Part shown: positions 1-7,543 of the stretch, one piece after another
Layout of the letters: each line of letters begins with the position of its first letter
How positions within the stretch are numbered: the stretch's first letter is position 1
From: CAIURC01 sp043777315
GTDB taxonomy: Bacteria; Verrucomicrobiota; Verrucomicrobiia; Chthoniobacterales; Chthoniobacteraceae
Direction of reading: 5' to 3'
NCBI GenBank assembly: GCA_043777315.1
Contig: JAYVPW010000186.1
Coordinates: 1 to 14,389 of the forward strand
DNA: 14,389 nt
Made by a program: the position numbers and the translations under genes
Notes under the pieces: model-generated
The model's database searches: none
What the model was told of the DNA's origin: nothing
Seen by the model: the letters and a program-made list of their open reading frames with translations, nothing else

Positions 1-2580
1 GGCCGGCACGGCGAGAAGCTGCGGGTCGGCAAGATGATGGACACGTTCACGGCGGGCCGGCGGCGCGTCTTCTGGCAGCTCGAGCGGCTGGTGCCGGCGA
101 GCGAGCAGGAAAGCATTCACGAGAATTTCCATGCGAAATATCCCGAGTCGGCGCACTGGCTGGACTCGTGGATCAATCCGAACCTGCGCGAGTCGCGCGT
201 CTCGATCGGCGGCGTGGACCTGCCGGATTTCAACCGGTTCTCGCTGCACGATTTCTGGGGCGAGATTTCGCCGTTCGGACCGGTCGGGGAAGTGAAGGGT
301 TACACGCCGGACATCTTCATGACGAAGAGCCTGGTCGGGATGATCGCGGGCCGGGTGAAGGACTTGCTGAACCGGACCTGGACCGGGCCGGGGCGCGAAT
401 ACAAGAGCGGCGAAGCGCGCGAGCGGGGGAGCGTGCGGAATCTTTTCGAGGGCTTCAACGCGCGGGCGGCCGAGGCGCATCAGGAGACACAGCGGCGCGA
501 GCTGGCGGAGAAGCTGTTGGCGAAAGCGCTCAAGCCGATCCCGGAAGGCGGCGTGCCGAATGACTTTGTCCGCTGGGACACGGAGACGATCGATCAACTG
601 CTGCGCTCTTACCACGCGGCGCAAGGACTCGATCCGGCGCAATATCAGGCCTTGAAAGAGAAGGTCCGCGAGCTGGGCCGAGATGAGGCGCAGAAGTCGC
701 CGGAGCTCGGATTGCATTTCTCGGACAGCGACCTTTCGCGCATCGAAAAGCTGGCGGGACAAGTGGCGAAGGAAGCGGCGGAGAACAAGGACATGATGAT
801 TCACCGCACGGCGCTGGCGGAGCTGCGGAGGCCTTTGGCAAACCAGTATATCAACAACCGGCTGCTGCGGATCATCGATGCCGGACTCAAAGGCGCGACG
901 GGCGGTTATCTCGCCAACCCTTTCACGCTCGCGACCAACCAACTCTCGAACGAAGTCTTCATCACCATGCACACCTTGCGGCGCGCGCTCTATGGCGTGA
1001 TGTCGCTGCCATTTGACACGAAGCAGGGCAAGCTCGGACTCTACGAAGCGGGCAACCTGTTGAAAGGAGTCGTGACCGATCGCTTCTACAACAAGGCCGT
1101 GCGCGAGCTGGTGCCGGATGAGTTGTTCGATGGGAATCATCGGTTCAACACGATCGCCGCGGCGGACTTCGAAAAATCGCCGGTGGAGTTGTTGCGCGAG
1201 CTGAATATCAGCGGCGCGATCTTGAAAGGGATGCGCTACGGCAATGTGGACATGCGCGGGAAGCAGCGGGTGGCCTTTGCCAGCTACATGGCGCATGGGC
1301 GCATCGCCTATGACGAAGCCAGGGCGGCGGGCAAGGTCTCGGCCAATGTCAGCAAAGGCGCGTGGATCAAGGATTGGGTGCAGCATCTCGCGCCGGACAG
1401 CGTGCATCGGAGCGCGTATCACGCGGCGATGCTGGTCGCGATGGATTACTCGAACGTCCCGGCGGCGCTCGATGAGACGAGTCAGGTCACGATCGGCGGA
1501 CGGGACGTGACGGCGGAGGTGAACATGCTGCGCCGCGGCATCGCGCCTTTCGCCAAGTTCCCGTACAATCTCGCGCGGCAGGGGAAGCGGTTCACCTTTG
1601 ACTCGGTGCGAGACCTACTGCCCGGAAATGCCAAGGTCAGCGGGGTGGAACTGTCACGCGGCGGTGTGACCACTTCCGCGCAGAAACGGCAGGCCGCGGC
1701 GAATCTGACGATGATGACGATGATGTATCTGCTGGCGCGGATGCTGATGGACGATGACAAGGACGGGACGCCGAAACTCGGGCGCGAGGTCGATGACCTT
1801 GGCAAGCGATTGGAAGGCGCGTACCAGACTTCGGGGCGGATCAACATCACCGACACGCCGCTCGGAAAGACGATCACCGCGGCGCTCGACATGATGGGGC
1901 TGCACGATCTCGAGGAGCAGGAACAATGGCTCCGCATCCGGGCGTTCCCTTATGCCTCCTCGGCGGTGGCGCTGGCCTCGCTCGAACAGATGGTGCGCGG
2001 GAATCCCGGCGGACAGGAGGCGGAGGCGAACGCGATGGCCGTGCTGAGCGACATGGTGAGCGAGGGGATTCTTTTGAAGATGGTGAACGCGATGCGGGAC
2101 GAGAAAGGGCCGTACGACCAGGGCAAGAACACGAGCTTCATCGCGGGGGAGACGGTGTTCGACATGGCGACGGGGCGGTTCCTGCCGCCGCCGCTTTTGC
2201 GGACGGCGAATGCGCTGATCGATCCGGTGGCGCGGCGGTCGCGGCCGGTGAAGAGTCTGGATTACGATCCGGGCTTTGGGACGGCGGTGCGGATGAAGAT
2301 TCCGGGGGCCGGGCAAGGTCTGCCGCCGGCGGGTCGCATCGTGAACGGTGCGGAGGGGAGCGACAAGACGGAGACGGCGGTGGCGGAGCTGCTCTCGCGC
2401 GAATTGCCGGAAGGATCGTTCCGGCATTACATCGATGCGAAGGGGAAGGCGAAGGTGGCATATGTCATGCCGGGCAAGGTGCAGGTGCGTCCGCGCGTGC
2501 TGGAGCTGTTCCGCGCCGCCGGGCTGAATGTGAAGTTTGTCGATCAGGGCGAGTACGAGCGGGAACTGGCGGGGATGTAA
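1..2580 (+). CDS. C-terminal part of giant phage polyvalent-type protein (5' partial)
   Basis: The reading frame is open from the first base of the window (859 visible codons), and the ATG pair at 34 has no ribosome binding site before it, so I read this as the 3' part of a longer gene and not a gene starting at 34. The protein is mostly helical and charged, with no catalytic motif that I recognise. A segment rich in Asn, Thr and Ser (about 910-960, NPFTLATNQLSNEVF) is followed by an APFAKFPYNLARQ stretch (about 1543-1581) and a Met-rich hydrophobic segment (about 1702-1758). This order resembles the C-terminal domains of very large phage proteins annotated as large polyvalent protein-associated domains (LPD38-like), some of which are thought to be packaged and ejected with the DNA. 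That family link is inference from pattern memory. It lies on the opposite strand from the capsid genes and is followed at 61 bases by a tiny basic gene. Coding is certain, function is not. Confidence 0.8.
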   Translation, partial: GRHGEKLRVGKMMDTFTAGRRRVFWQLERLVPASEQESIHENFHAKYPESAHWLDSWINPNLRESRVSIGGVDLPDFNRFSLHDFWGEISPFGPVGEVKGYTPDIFMTKSLVGMIAGRVKDLLNRTWTGPGREYKSGEARERGSVRNLFEGFNARAAEAHQETQRRELAEKLLAKALKPIPEGGVPNDFVRWDTETIDQLLRSYHAAQGLDPAQYQALKEKVRELGRDEAQKSPELGLHFSDSDLSRIEKLAGQVAKEAAENKDMMIHRTALAELRRPLANQYINNRLLRIIDAGLKGATGGYLANPFTLATNQLSNEVFITMHTLRRALYGVMSLPFDTKQGKLGLYEAGNLLKGVVTDRFYNKAVRELVPDELFDGNHRFNTIAAADFEKSPVELLRELNISGAILKGMRYGNVDMRGKQRVAFASYMAHGRIAYDEARAAGKVSANVSKGAWIKDWVQHLAPDSVHRSAYHAAMLVAMDYSNVPAALDETSQVTIGGRDVTAEVNMLRRGIAPFAKFPYNLARQGKRFTFDSVRDLLPGNAKVSGVELSRGGVTTSAQKRQAAANLTMMTMMYLLARMLMDDDKDGTPKLGREVDDLGKRLEGAYQTSGRINITDTPLGKTITAALDMMGLHDLEEQEQWLRIRAFPYASSAVALASLEQMVRGNPGGQEAEANAMAVLSDMVSEGILLKMVNAMRDEKGPYDQGKNTSFIAGETVFDMATGRFLPPPLLRTANALIDPVARRSRPVKSLDYDPGFGTAVRMKIPGAGQGLPPAGRIVNGAEGSDKTETAVAELLSRELPEGSFRHYIDAKGKAKVAYVMPGKVQVRPRVLELFRAAGLNVKFVDQGEYERELAGM

Positions 2581-2640
2581 TTTCAAAGTAACCGCGGATT
2601 TTGTTTGCGGAAAATCGCGGGAGTTTTAGAAGCGAGTTCT

Positions 2641-2760
2641 ATGGCTACCAAAACGACCCCAAAAACTTCTGCGAAACCCGCTCCGATGGCTGCCGCCAAA
2701 GGCAAGGCTGCGATGCCGGCGAAGGCCGCGCCGCCTTTCGCGAAGGGTAAGAAGAAGTAG
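2641..2760 (+). CDS. 39-aa Lys/Ala/Pro-rich basic miniprotein
   Basis: A short gene of 39 codons from ATG 2641 to TAG 2758-2760. The product is made almost only of Ala, Lys, Pro, Met, Gly and Thr and ends PPFAKGKKK. It has no hydrophobic core, so it is probably disordered and strongly positive, as expected of a nucleic-acid-binding or condensing peptide. Similar Lys/Pro-rich miniproteins occur in phage structural regions, but I know no proven function. The upstream region has purine-rich patches (GGGAG near 2619 and GAAGCGAG near 2628) and no well-placed Shine-Dalgarno. It follows the giant protein gene on the same strand and is the last plus-strand gene before the convergent junction. Chance is the main alternative. 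Against chance are the clean composition and the ATG close behind the preceding stop. Confidence 0.6.
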   Translation: MATKTTPKTSAKPAPMAAAKGKAAMPAKAAPPFAKGKKK

Positions 2761-2852
2761 GCGTCTTTGCCTCCCCGCCTCCGCCCGCTCGGCTGTCTCG
2801 CCAAGCCTCGGCTCGCCCGCGCTGGGGCTGGACGGATTTTATTCGGTGGCAA

Positions 2853-2899
2853 CCCCGGGTTGAAACCCGGGGCTGATCTCTTTCACGCCGCTGGCGTGA
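2853..2899. repeat. REP-like pair of palindromes at the convergent gene junction
   Basis: Two perfect hairpins stand side by side. The first has 8-bp arms CCCCGGGT (2853-2860) and ACCCGGGG (2865-2872) around a TGAA loop. The second has 7-bp arms TCACGCC (2883-2889) and GGCGTGA (2893-2899) around GCT, and its first three bases are the complement of the stop codon of the 73-aa minus-strand gene. The pair lies between convergent genes, so it may end transcription from either side, although no run of T follows on either strand. The GC-rich double-hairpin form resembles repetitive extragenic palindromes scattered in some bacterial chromosomes. That identity is inference, since no second copy is in the window. 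Confidence 0.55.
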
Positions 2900-3104
2900 G
2901 GGAGGCTGGGTGATTGCGCTGCCTGTCAGCGAGAGCCAGGGCAACGTGGGCCTTTTGCAGTGCGCTGGTGATCTTGGTCCCCTGCCGAAGAAAGGTCATT
3001 ACATCACCGTCGCCGGCGGTGTTTCTCACGAGGTCCTGGTCGTCCACCAGCACGAGAAACGCGCGAAGGGCTTCCGCTAACTCGGACACTTCGGTGTCAC
3101 TCAT
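2883..3104 (-). CDS. 73-aa hypothetical helical protein
   Basis: I chose the ATG at 3104-3102 (MSDTEVSELAEALRAF...) because it overlaps the stop of the upstream 132-aa gene as ATGA, a typical coupled arrangement. The longer open frame to 3221 gives a Pro/His-rich shadow of that gene. The product is small, soluble and apparently helical, acidic in the first half and more basic at the end, with no TM segment or motif that I recognise. It is the last gene of the minus-strand block, and its stop codon lies in the second hairpin of the palindrome pair. Function unknown. Confidence 0.6.
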   Translation of the reverse strand: MSDTEVSELAEALRAFLVLVDDQDLVRNTAGDGDVMTFLRQGTKITSALQKAHVALALADRQRNHPASLTPAA

Positions 3105-3499
3105 GGCATTTCCGAGCGGACGCGCGGAGTCCAGAGAGTGACCCAGATGAGGGACGAGGCCTTGCGGCGGGCGACTGTGGGGCCGAGGCGGCGCTGGAGG
3201 GTGAGTCGGCGCAAGTTCCACAGCCGGGCGAGGCGGCGCGGACGGAGGAGCCGCCGCCAGATGGGGAGGAGGACGAGCTGCGCGGCCATCGAGCGGCAGA
3301 GTTCGGTGGCCTTCAGCTCTTTCATGAACGGGCGCACGCAGCAGGGCAGGACACGGAAGGTGCGCGCGGTGCGGTAGAGGGTGTTGCGCTGGCGGCGGGC
3401 CGGGCCTTTGACCAGGCCGACGGTCTTCATGGCTATGTTGGGCCCGGTGTGCGCCGGGTCATCCAATCCGCATTCGCATGTGATGATTTTGTAGTTCAT
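3101..3499 (-). CDS. 132-aa Arg/Leu/Trp-rich hypothetical protein
   Basis: The frame from ATG 3499-3497 (MNYKIITCECGLDD) ends with a TGA that overlaps the next start as ATGA. Codons in the C-terminal half have strongly GC-rich third positions, which supports this frame over its shadows. The N-terminal half holds clustered cysteines (CEC near residues 8-10, a CC pair in the middle, one more single Cys). The C-terminal half is very basic, with alternating Arg, Leu and several Trp, and might bind nucleic acid or a membrane surface. No Shine-Dalgarno precedes the start, and the leader CAGCTCCCTCTCC is pyrimidine-rich. The frame is open further upstream, but the 339-aa gene occupies that DNA, so the short form is preferred. 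I recognise no family. Confidence 0.55.
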   Translation of the reverse strand: MNYKIITCECGLDDPAHTGPNIAMKTVGLVKGPARRQRNTLYRTARTFRVLPCCVRPFMKELKATELCRSMAAQLVLLPIWRRLLRPRRLARLWNLRRLTLQRRLGPTVARRKASSLIWVTLWTPRVRSEMP

Positions 3500-3530
3500 G
3501 GAGAGGGAGCTGCGAGGATCGTAGCACGGG

Positions 3531-4550
3531 TTACAAGAGGGAGCGTTTCGCCCATCGCTCGTAGGTGCCGATCGCGCAGCTCGTGACCTCGAGTTCGTTT
3601 TCGGGATACGTCGGCTTGAACTGTCGCCGAATCGTGTGCGTGCCGGAAAGATTGCTGCCGACGAAATGCGTCTCGATGGGGACCGGCGTCTCGAACCACG
3701 GGGCGGGCGGGTCGTGCGGCACATCGGGGAAAGGCGCATACAGCCAGTCGCTCGATGAGGTCAGTCGTCCGGTGTTGTAGCTACGGGTCGGGTAGCCGAA
3801 CCCCGCCGCCGTCGTGACGCTGTGATCCACGAACATAAGGAAATCTGCGAAGAAGCTCCATCCGCTGCGGATCAACGTGCCTTCGTTGGTTAGATACATT
3901 CCCTTGCCGCGCGCGGTGTAGGTCGGGCCGTAGAGCGCGATGAAGATCGTGGCGAAAAGGACGGGGATGCCGCTTTGATCGCCGTGCGGATCGAGGTCGA
4001 AGCCTGGGGTGTCCTCGGAAAATCCGTTCCACTTGATCTCTACCGGCACGAGTGGGACGCGGATTGTGAGGACATCCTCGTCGAAAGTTGGGACTGGATC
4101 GACCCACGAGCGAATAACCGTCGGGAAGCGGCCGTCAGTCAATGTGACGTCGTAAAGCTGCACTCGCTCAACGAACGCCCCGCCCGCGGTGAAGTCCGGT
4201 CCCGGCCCCTCCTCGGGAAATGTGGTGGCGGCGAACTCCTCGACTTCGTTGATCGACCAATCCGCTTCCATCACGACTTCGACCGCTCCGCTGTCGATGT
4301 CGTTGCCTGTGAAGGCGAGGAAGCGGACAGTGCCCGCGGCCTTGGCGGTGACTGACTTCGTGTTCCAATTATGGCCGCCCGCATCGCCGTCGTCCGTGAC
4401 GGGGAAGGCGAAGTAGGTGCCGTCGCCGACTGGCGTTTGGCTTGGTGGCGGTTCCTCGCCTTCGCCGTCCCAGAACTTCAACGTGATGTCCTGGAACCAG
4501 CCGGGTTGCTCGTCGTGCCCGGAAACATTCGTCGTCGCGAAGGCGCTCAT
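3531..4550 (-). CDS. 339-aa hypothetical phage structural-region protein
   Basis: The start ATG 4550-4548 (MSAFATTNVSG) shares one base with the upstream stop (TAATG) and has the best ribosome binding site in the window, AGGTGG four bases upstream; the longer frame to 4595 is therefore not needed. The product is acidic and rich in Asp, Glu, Gly, Pro, Trp, Phe and Thr, has no signal peptide, and looks largely beta-stranded (for example GTVRFLAFTGNDI and LFATIFIALYGPTY). It has no catalytic motif that I can name. Its position after the repeat-bearing 780-aa protein and the 123-aa protein, in the part of the block following the capsid and connector genes, suggests a minor virion or tail-associated protein. 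That role is inferred from position alone. Confidence 0.75.
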   Translation of the reverse strand: MSAFATTNVSGHDEQPGWFQDITLKFWDGEGEEPPPSQTPVGDGTYFAFPVTDDGDAGGHNWNTKSVTAKAAGTVRFLAFTGNDIDSGAVEVVMEADWSINEVEEFAATTFPEEGPGPDFTAGGAFVERVQLYDVTLTDGRFPTVIRSWVDPVPTFDEDVLTIRVPLVPVEIKWNGFSEDTPGFDLDPHGDQSGIPVLFATIFIALYGPTYTARGKGMYLTNEGTLIRSGWSFFADFLMFVDHSVTTAAGFGYPTRSYNTGRLTSSSDWLYAPFPDVPHDPPAPWFETPVPIETHFVGSNLSGTHTIRRQFKPTYPENELEVTSCAIGTYERWAKRSLL

Positions 4551-4921
4551 TATTCCACCTGCGTGCCAGTGAACGCGATGGTGTGAGCCGACCAAGAGCC
4601 GTCTGCGGCCTGAGTCAGCGCGCGGATGCGGCGATTTTCGCCCGCAAGGCCGCCCGCAAGGCCGCCCGGTGCCACCGGCACGTTGATTGCGAGATGCCCG
4701 TTCACGAATATCGCGGTGCCGCCGGTTATGGCGACGGTTTTGAGGAGTTCGCCGGGCTGCGCGGATTGCGGTTGATGCTTGCGATCCTCGCGCCGCTGGC
4801 GGGCGCGCGCGGCGCGGTCTTTGTCGCGCTCGGCGAGCAATGCGCCGCTCGCGTCTTGATCTTTATAGCCGCGAATTACTTCGTCGAACGCGCGGTCTTG
4901 GTCTGTTTTTTCGGTGCTCAC
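4550..4921 (-). CDS. 123-aa hypothetical protein, GTG start
   Basis: I set the start at GTG 4921-4919 (read as MSTEKTDQDRAFDEV), which overlaps the stop of the 780-aa gene as GTGA; the open frame to 4999 lies inside that gene. The N-terminal half is highly charged and helical (a run of Asp, Arg, Ala, Glu and Lys to about residue 55). The C-terminal half is less charged and likely beta (TVAITGGTAIFVNGHLAINV), with a Gly/Leu/Ala repeat from a 12-bp tandem duplication. The stop TAA shares a base with the next ATG. A small helical-then-beta protein between two structural genes might be a tail or capsid accessory or a chaperone, but I recognise no family. Confidence 0.65.
   Translation of the reverse strand: MSTEKTDQDRAFDEVIRGYKDQDASGALLAERDKDRAARARQRREDRKHQPQSAQPGELLKTVAITGGTAIFVNGHLAINVPVAPGGLAGGLAGENRRIRALTQAADGSWSAHTIAFTGTQVE
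4555..4560 (-). promoter_or_regulatory. Shine-Dalgarno AGGTGG for the 339-aa gene
   Basis: On the minus strand AGGTGG stands four bases before the ATG at 4550, one mismatch from the consensus AGGAGG. It fixes the start of the 339-aa protein and stands out because nearly every other start in the window has no such site. Confidence 0.7.
4640..4669. repeat. 12-bp tandem repeat, 2.5 copies, inside a gene
   Basis: The unit GCCCGCAAGGCC occurs at 4640-4651 and 4652-4663, followed by a half copy GCCCGG. The unit is four codons long and encodes the GGLAGGLAG stretch of the 123-aa protein on the minus strand, so changes in copy number would keep frame. Confidence 0.85.
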
Positions 4922-7260
4922 AGCGCTTTGGTATAGACCTTGATCGTCCGGTAAATCTTCGCGCGCCAGAACTTCGACTCGCCGTTGGTCAAAACCCACG
5001 AGCCCTGCCCGTTCGGCACCAGCTTTGCGGGTGTGTAAGGCGTCGCTGGATACCCCGGAGATGCGGAGCTGGCCGGGATTTCAGGCACGAATGTAAGTCC
5101 TGCCAATGCGATGTATTGGGCGCGCGTCGGAGTGCTGGCCGGGAGGTGGTAGTAGGCGAAATTCCCGCCGCCGATGGGGTAGAGCATGACATCTTCATCG
5201 GTCAATCCGTGCCCGGAGAAGCCGAGTTGGTTCCATTGCGCTTCGTCGATTTGAAGCGGGTAATCAACGCCGTTGACCGGGTGGCTGATGAGCCCGTTCG
5301 GATAAAGAACGGAGTCGCGTGAAAACGTGTGCTCAGTCAGGCTAAAGCTCACGTCCACGCGCGTTATCACGGCCTCGCTGCGGCCCTGTCGAAAGCATTC
5401 GTTGTCTCCGATGGCGGCGTGATGGAAATTCAGGAAAATCTGCGGGCGCGCGAAGCTGCCGGTGTCGTAAAAGCTGAACGGCGGCGGGATCGCGTATGTC
5501 TTTTTGATCTCGATTCGGAGCAGGTTATTTTTCGGGAATCGCCTGCGCTCGTAGGTGACACGCCCGGAGTCAGCCGGGATGGGTGATGCCGCGCTAACGA
5601 GGTAGTATTGAGTGGTGGCGCGTGACTGCGGAATCGACTCGTCAACCAGTTCGAGATCATCGGAGACCACATTCGGCCCGATGACGTGAACGGTGTCGGT
5701 GAGGGTCGCCTGCGCGACGGACGAACTGACGAGTTCGAGGCTGTGTGGCGTGCCGGTGATGGTCGCTGCCGCTGCCGCGCCTGTCCCGCCGCCGCCAGAG
5801 AAAGTGATGGTCGGGACCGAAGTGAACCCCGAGCCGATCGCGATGATGTTGATGCCGCTGACCATGCCGACGGTGCGCGAGGCGGTCGCCGTCGCGTTGG
5901 TGCCTGCCCGGACCGCATGGACCTGCACCGTGGGATTGCTAGTGTATCCGCTGCCCGCATTGGTGATCGTGTAGCTCTCGACGACTCCGACGAGAACTGC
6001 CGCCGTGGCGGTCGCGCCGCTGCCTGCGCCGCCGAGCGCGTCGTAAATCGTGATTGTCGGCGCGGACGTGTAGCCGATGCCTGTCGCGGTGATGGTGAGT
6101 CCGGTAATCTGCCCGGCGGTGACGGTCGCGGTCGCGGTGGCCCCGGTGCCGTCCCCGGTGATCGTGACCGTCGGCGTGCTCTCGTAGCCGTAGCCCGCGT
6201 TGGTCAAGGTGATCGCGGTGATCACGCCTGGCGCTGAAATCGTCACCGTCGCCGTTGCGCCGAGTCCGCCGCCGCCAGTGATGCCGATGGTCGCGGTCGT
6301 GTAGCCGGTGCCGCCGAGGGTGACGGCAATCGAGGCCACGGGGCTGTTGCTGACGACGGTGGCGCGCGCTGCTGCCCCGCTGCCGGGACCGCCGCCAGTG
6401 AATGCGACGATCACGCCATTGAAGTAGCCGGTGCCTGCCGTGATGAGCGCGATGGTGCTGATGCCGTTGGAAAGCGGGACGTGCGCGGTTGCGGTGGCTC
6501 CAGTGCCGCCGCCGCCAGTGATTTCGATGATTGGGTCCTCTGTGTAGCCGCTTCCGAGCGCACTTTGCACGATGCCGGTGATGCCGCTGCTCGTGACGAT
6601 CGTGGCCGTCGCAGTCGCGCCAGTCCCGCCACCGCCAGAGAAGCCGACCGCCGGAGCGGATGTGTAATCACTGCCCCCGTTCGTGACAGCGATCGTCGCG
6701 ATCGAACCGGCGTCGATCGAATTACTGATCGTCGTGGCGGGATCGACCTGTGTCTCTGTCTTCGTTTCGAGCTGCCCGAATTCGTCGAAAGATTTACTGA
6801 TGATCGCCGGACCGGGCTCTGTCCATGTCTCGACGACCTTTGTGACCGTGAACTCATCCGACGGGATGTAATCGGTCTTGGTGACGACGCCGGCGACGAG
6901 GGTGAGGCTGCCGGCCTCGGAGTAGCCGGGGCCAGCGCTGCGGGCGATGAGTTGTTCGCGGCGCTGCACTGGGCCGCGTTGATTGTCGTAGAAATCGCTG
7001 TCGCTGACCGGACCGGGGAGTGTGTCGTAGCGGACGTAGAGCTTGACCCGGAGATTGTCGCGGGTGAGCTCGGTGAGCTGGATGAGAACGCTGCCGGCGT
7101 AGTCGGTGAGGGTGGCGGGCTGGAGTGACTCCTGGCCTTTCTGGGCGAAGAATGTGCGCTCGATGCGCGGGTGCGCGGTGCCGCCGTACGGATGCGAGAC
7201 GCGCGGCGCGCCGTTGAGGGCGTCGAGGCTGTCGAGCCATTGCTTGGACGGGAGCGGCAT
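4918..7260 (-). CDS. 780-aa virion surface/tail-type protein with eight Gly-rich repeats
   Basis: Three parts are visible. Residues 1-185 are a unique N-terminal region. Residues about 186-506 are eight repeats of about 36-42 residues, each with a hydrophobic strand, a G-x-GYT turn, a P-T-x-x-I strand, then GGGGTGATATA and another strand. Residues 507-780 are a unique C-terminal region with many Tyr and Pro and a few Trp. There is no signal peptide or membrane segment. I know this repeat type from predicted surface and phage structural proteins, where it is taken to form stacked beta modules, but I know of no proven biochemical function. Its place after the connector-like genes suggests a tail, fibre or capsid-decorating protein (inference). 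The start ATG 7260-7258 is the first after an in-frame TAA (7287-7285), the stop of the preceding gene; no Shine-Dalgarno is visible. Its end overlaps the next start as GTGA. Confidence 0.8.
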   Translation of the reverse strand: MPLPSKQWLDSLDALNGAPRVSHPYGGTAHPRIERTFFAQKGQESLQPATLTDYAGSVLIQLTELTRDNLRVKLYVRYDTLPGPVSDSDFYDNQRGPVQRREQLIARSAGPGYSEAGSLTLVAGVVTKTDYIPSDEFTVTKVVETWTEPGPAIISKSFDEFGQLETKTETQVDPATTISNSIDAGSIATIAVTNGGSDYTSAPAVGFSGGGGTGATATATIVTSSGITGIVQSALGSGYTEDPIIEITGGGGTGATATAHVPLSNGISTIALITAGTGYFNGVIVAFTGGGPGSGAAARATVVSNSPVASIAVTLGGTGYTTATIGITGGGGLGATATVTISAPGVITAITLTNAGYGYESTPTVTITGDGTGATATATVTAGQITGLTITATGIGYTSAPTITIYDALGGAGSGATATAAVLVGVVESYTITNAGSGYTSNPTVQVHAVRAGTNATATASRTVGMVSGINIIAIGSGFTSVPTITFSGGGGTGAAAAATITGTPHSLELVSSSVAQATLTDTVHVIGPNVVSDDLELVDESIPQSRATTQYYLVSAASPIPADSGRVTYERRRFPKNNLLRIEIKKTYAIPPPFSFYDTGSFARPQIFLNFHHAAIGDNECFRQGRSEAVITRVDVSFSLTEHTFSRDSVLYPNGLISHPVNGVDYPLQIDEAQWNQLGFSGHGLTDEDVMLYPIGGGNFAYYHLPASTPTRAQYIALAGLTFVPEIPASSASPGYPATPYTPAKLVPNGQGSWVLTNGESKFWRAKIYRTIKVYTKAL
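5743..6705 (-). repeat. Coding tandem repeat, 8 diverged copies of about 120 bp
   Basis: The DNA encodes eight successive modules with the core (T/S)xxGxGYTxxPT(V/I)xITGGGGTGATATA. Copies differ throughout at the amino-acid level (for example copies 3, 6 and 7 have altered glycine loops), so this is an old, diverged array and not a recent expansion. It sits between unique N- and C-terminal regions of the 780-aa protein. Confidence 0.85.
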
Positions 7261-7263
7261 TTT

Positions 7264-7281
7264 CGGAGATGGGAGATCGGG
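7264..7281. repeat. Copy A of an 18-19-bp sequence shared by two gene starts
   Basis: CGGAGATGGGAGATCGGG at 7264-7281 is identical to 9051-9068, and the match extends one T further (7263 and 9050). Here it lies between the stop of the 85-aa gene and the ATG of the 780-aa gene. Confidence 0.8.
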
Positions 7282-7284
7282 GGA

Positions 7285-7542
7285 TTATTCCGGGGCGAGA
7301 AGCTGATGCGCGGGATCGGTGAGGCGTGGGCGGCGGCGACGGCGCGGGACGGGTGCGGTGCGGATGGGCGGGGGCTGGAGGGAGCCGCCATTCCAGCGGC
7401 GATGGATGCCGCGGGCCTGGTCTTTCACGCGCTGCTGCCGGGCGAGGGCGCTGGCTTCGCGGGCGGTGAGGTAGTGCGACTCGACGACTGGGCGGCGGCG
7501 GCTGCGCGCTCCGCAACCGGCGACGTTGCGGGCGTTGCCCAT
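7285..7542 (-). CDS. 85-aa Arg-rich hypothetical protein
   Basis: The ATG at 7542-7540 (MGNARNVAGCG) stands one base after the TAA of the 322-aa gene, and a GGAGG lies about 13 bases upstream, a long spacing. The larger open frame to 7869 is a Ser/Pro-rich shadow of the 322-aa gene. The product is very basic, with RSRRR near the start, a central helix (LTAREASALARQQRVKDQARG) and a PVPRRRRRPR tail before an ordinary C terminus. No membrane segment is visible. It might be a nucleic-acid-binding or assembly factor between connector and tail genes. No family is recognised. Confidence 0.65.
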   Translation of the reverse strand: MGNARNVAGCGARSRRRPVVESHYLTAREASALARQQRVKDQARGIHRRWNGGSLQPPPIRTAPVPRRRRRPRLTDPAHQLLAPE

Positions 7543-7543
7543 C

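Noticed and set aside
34..39. ATG pair as true start of the giant protein
   Set aside because: The frame stays open to base 1 and there is no ribosome binding site; a partial gene is more likely.
1654..2586. 310-codon minus-strand frame opposite the giant protein
   Set aside because: His/Arg/Pro-rich antisense shadow with no motif; the plus-strand frame is continuous through the whole region.
5743..6705. Regularly spaced repeats as a CRISPR-like array
   Set aside because: Copies are diverged, in frame, coding and without fixed repeats between unique spacers.
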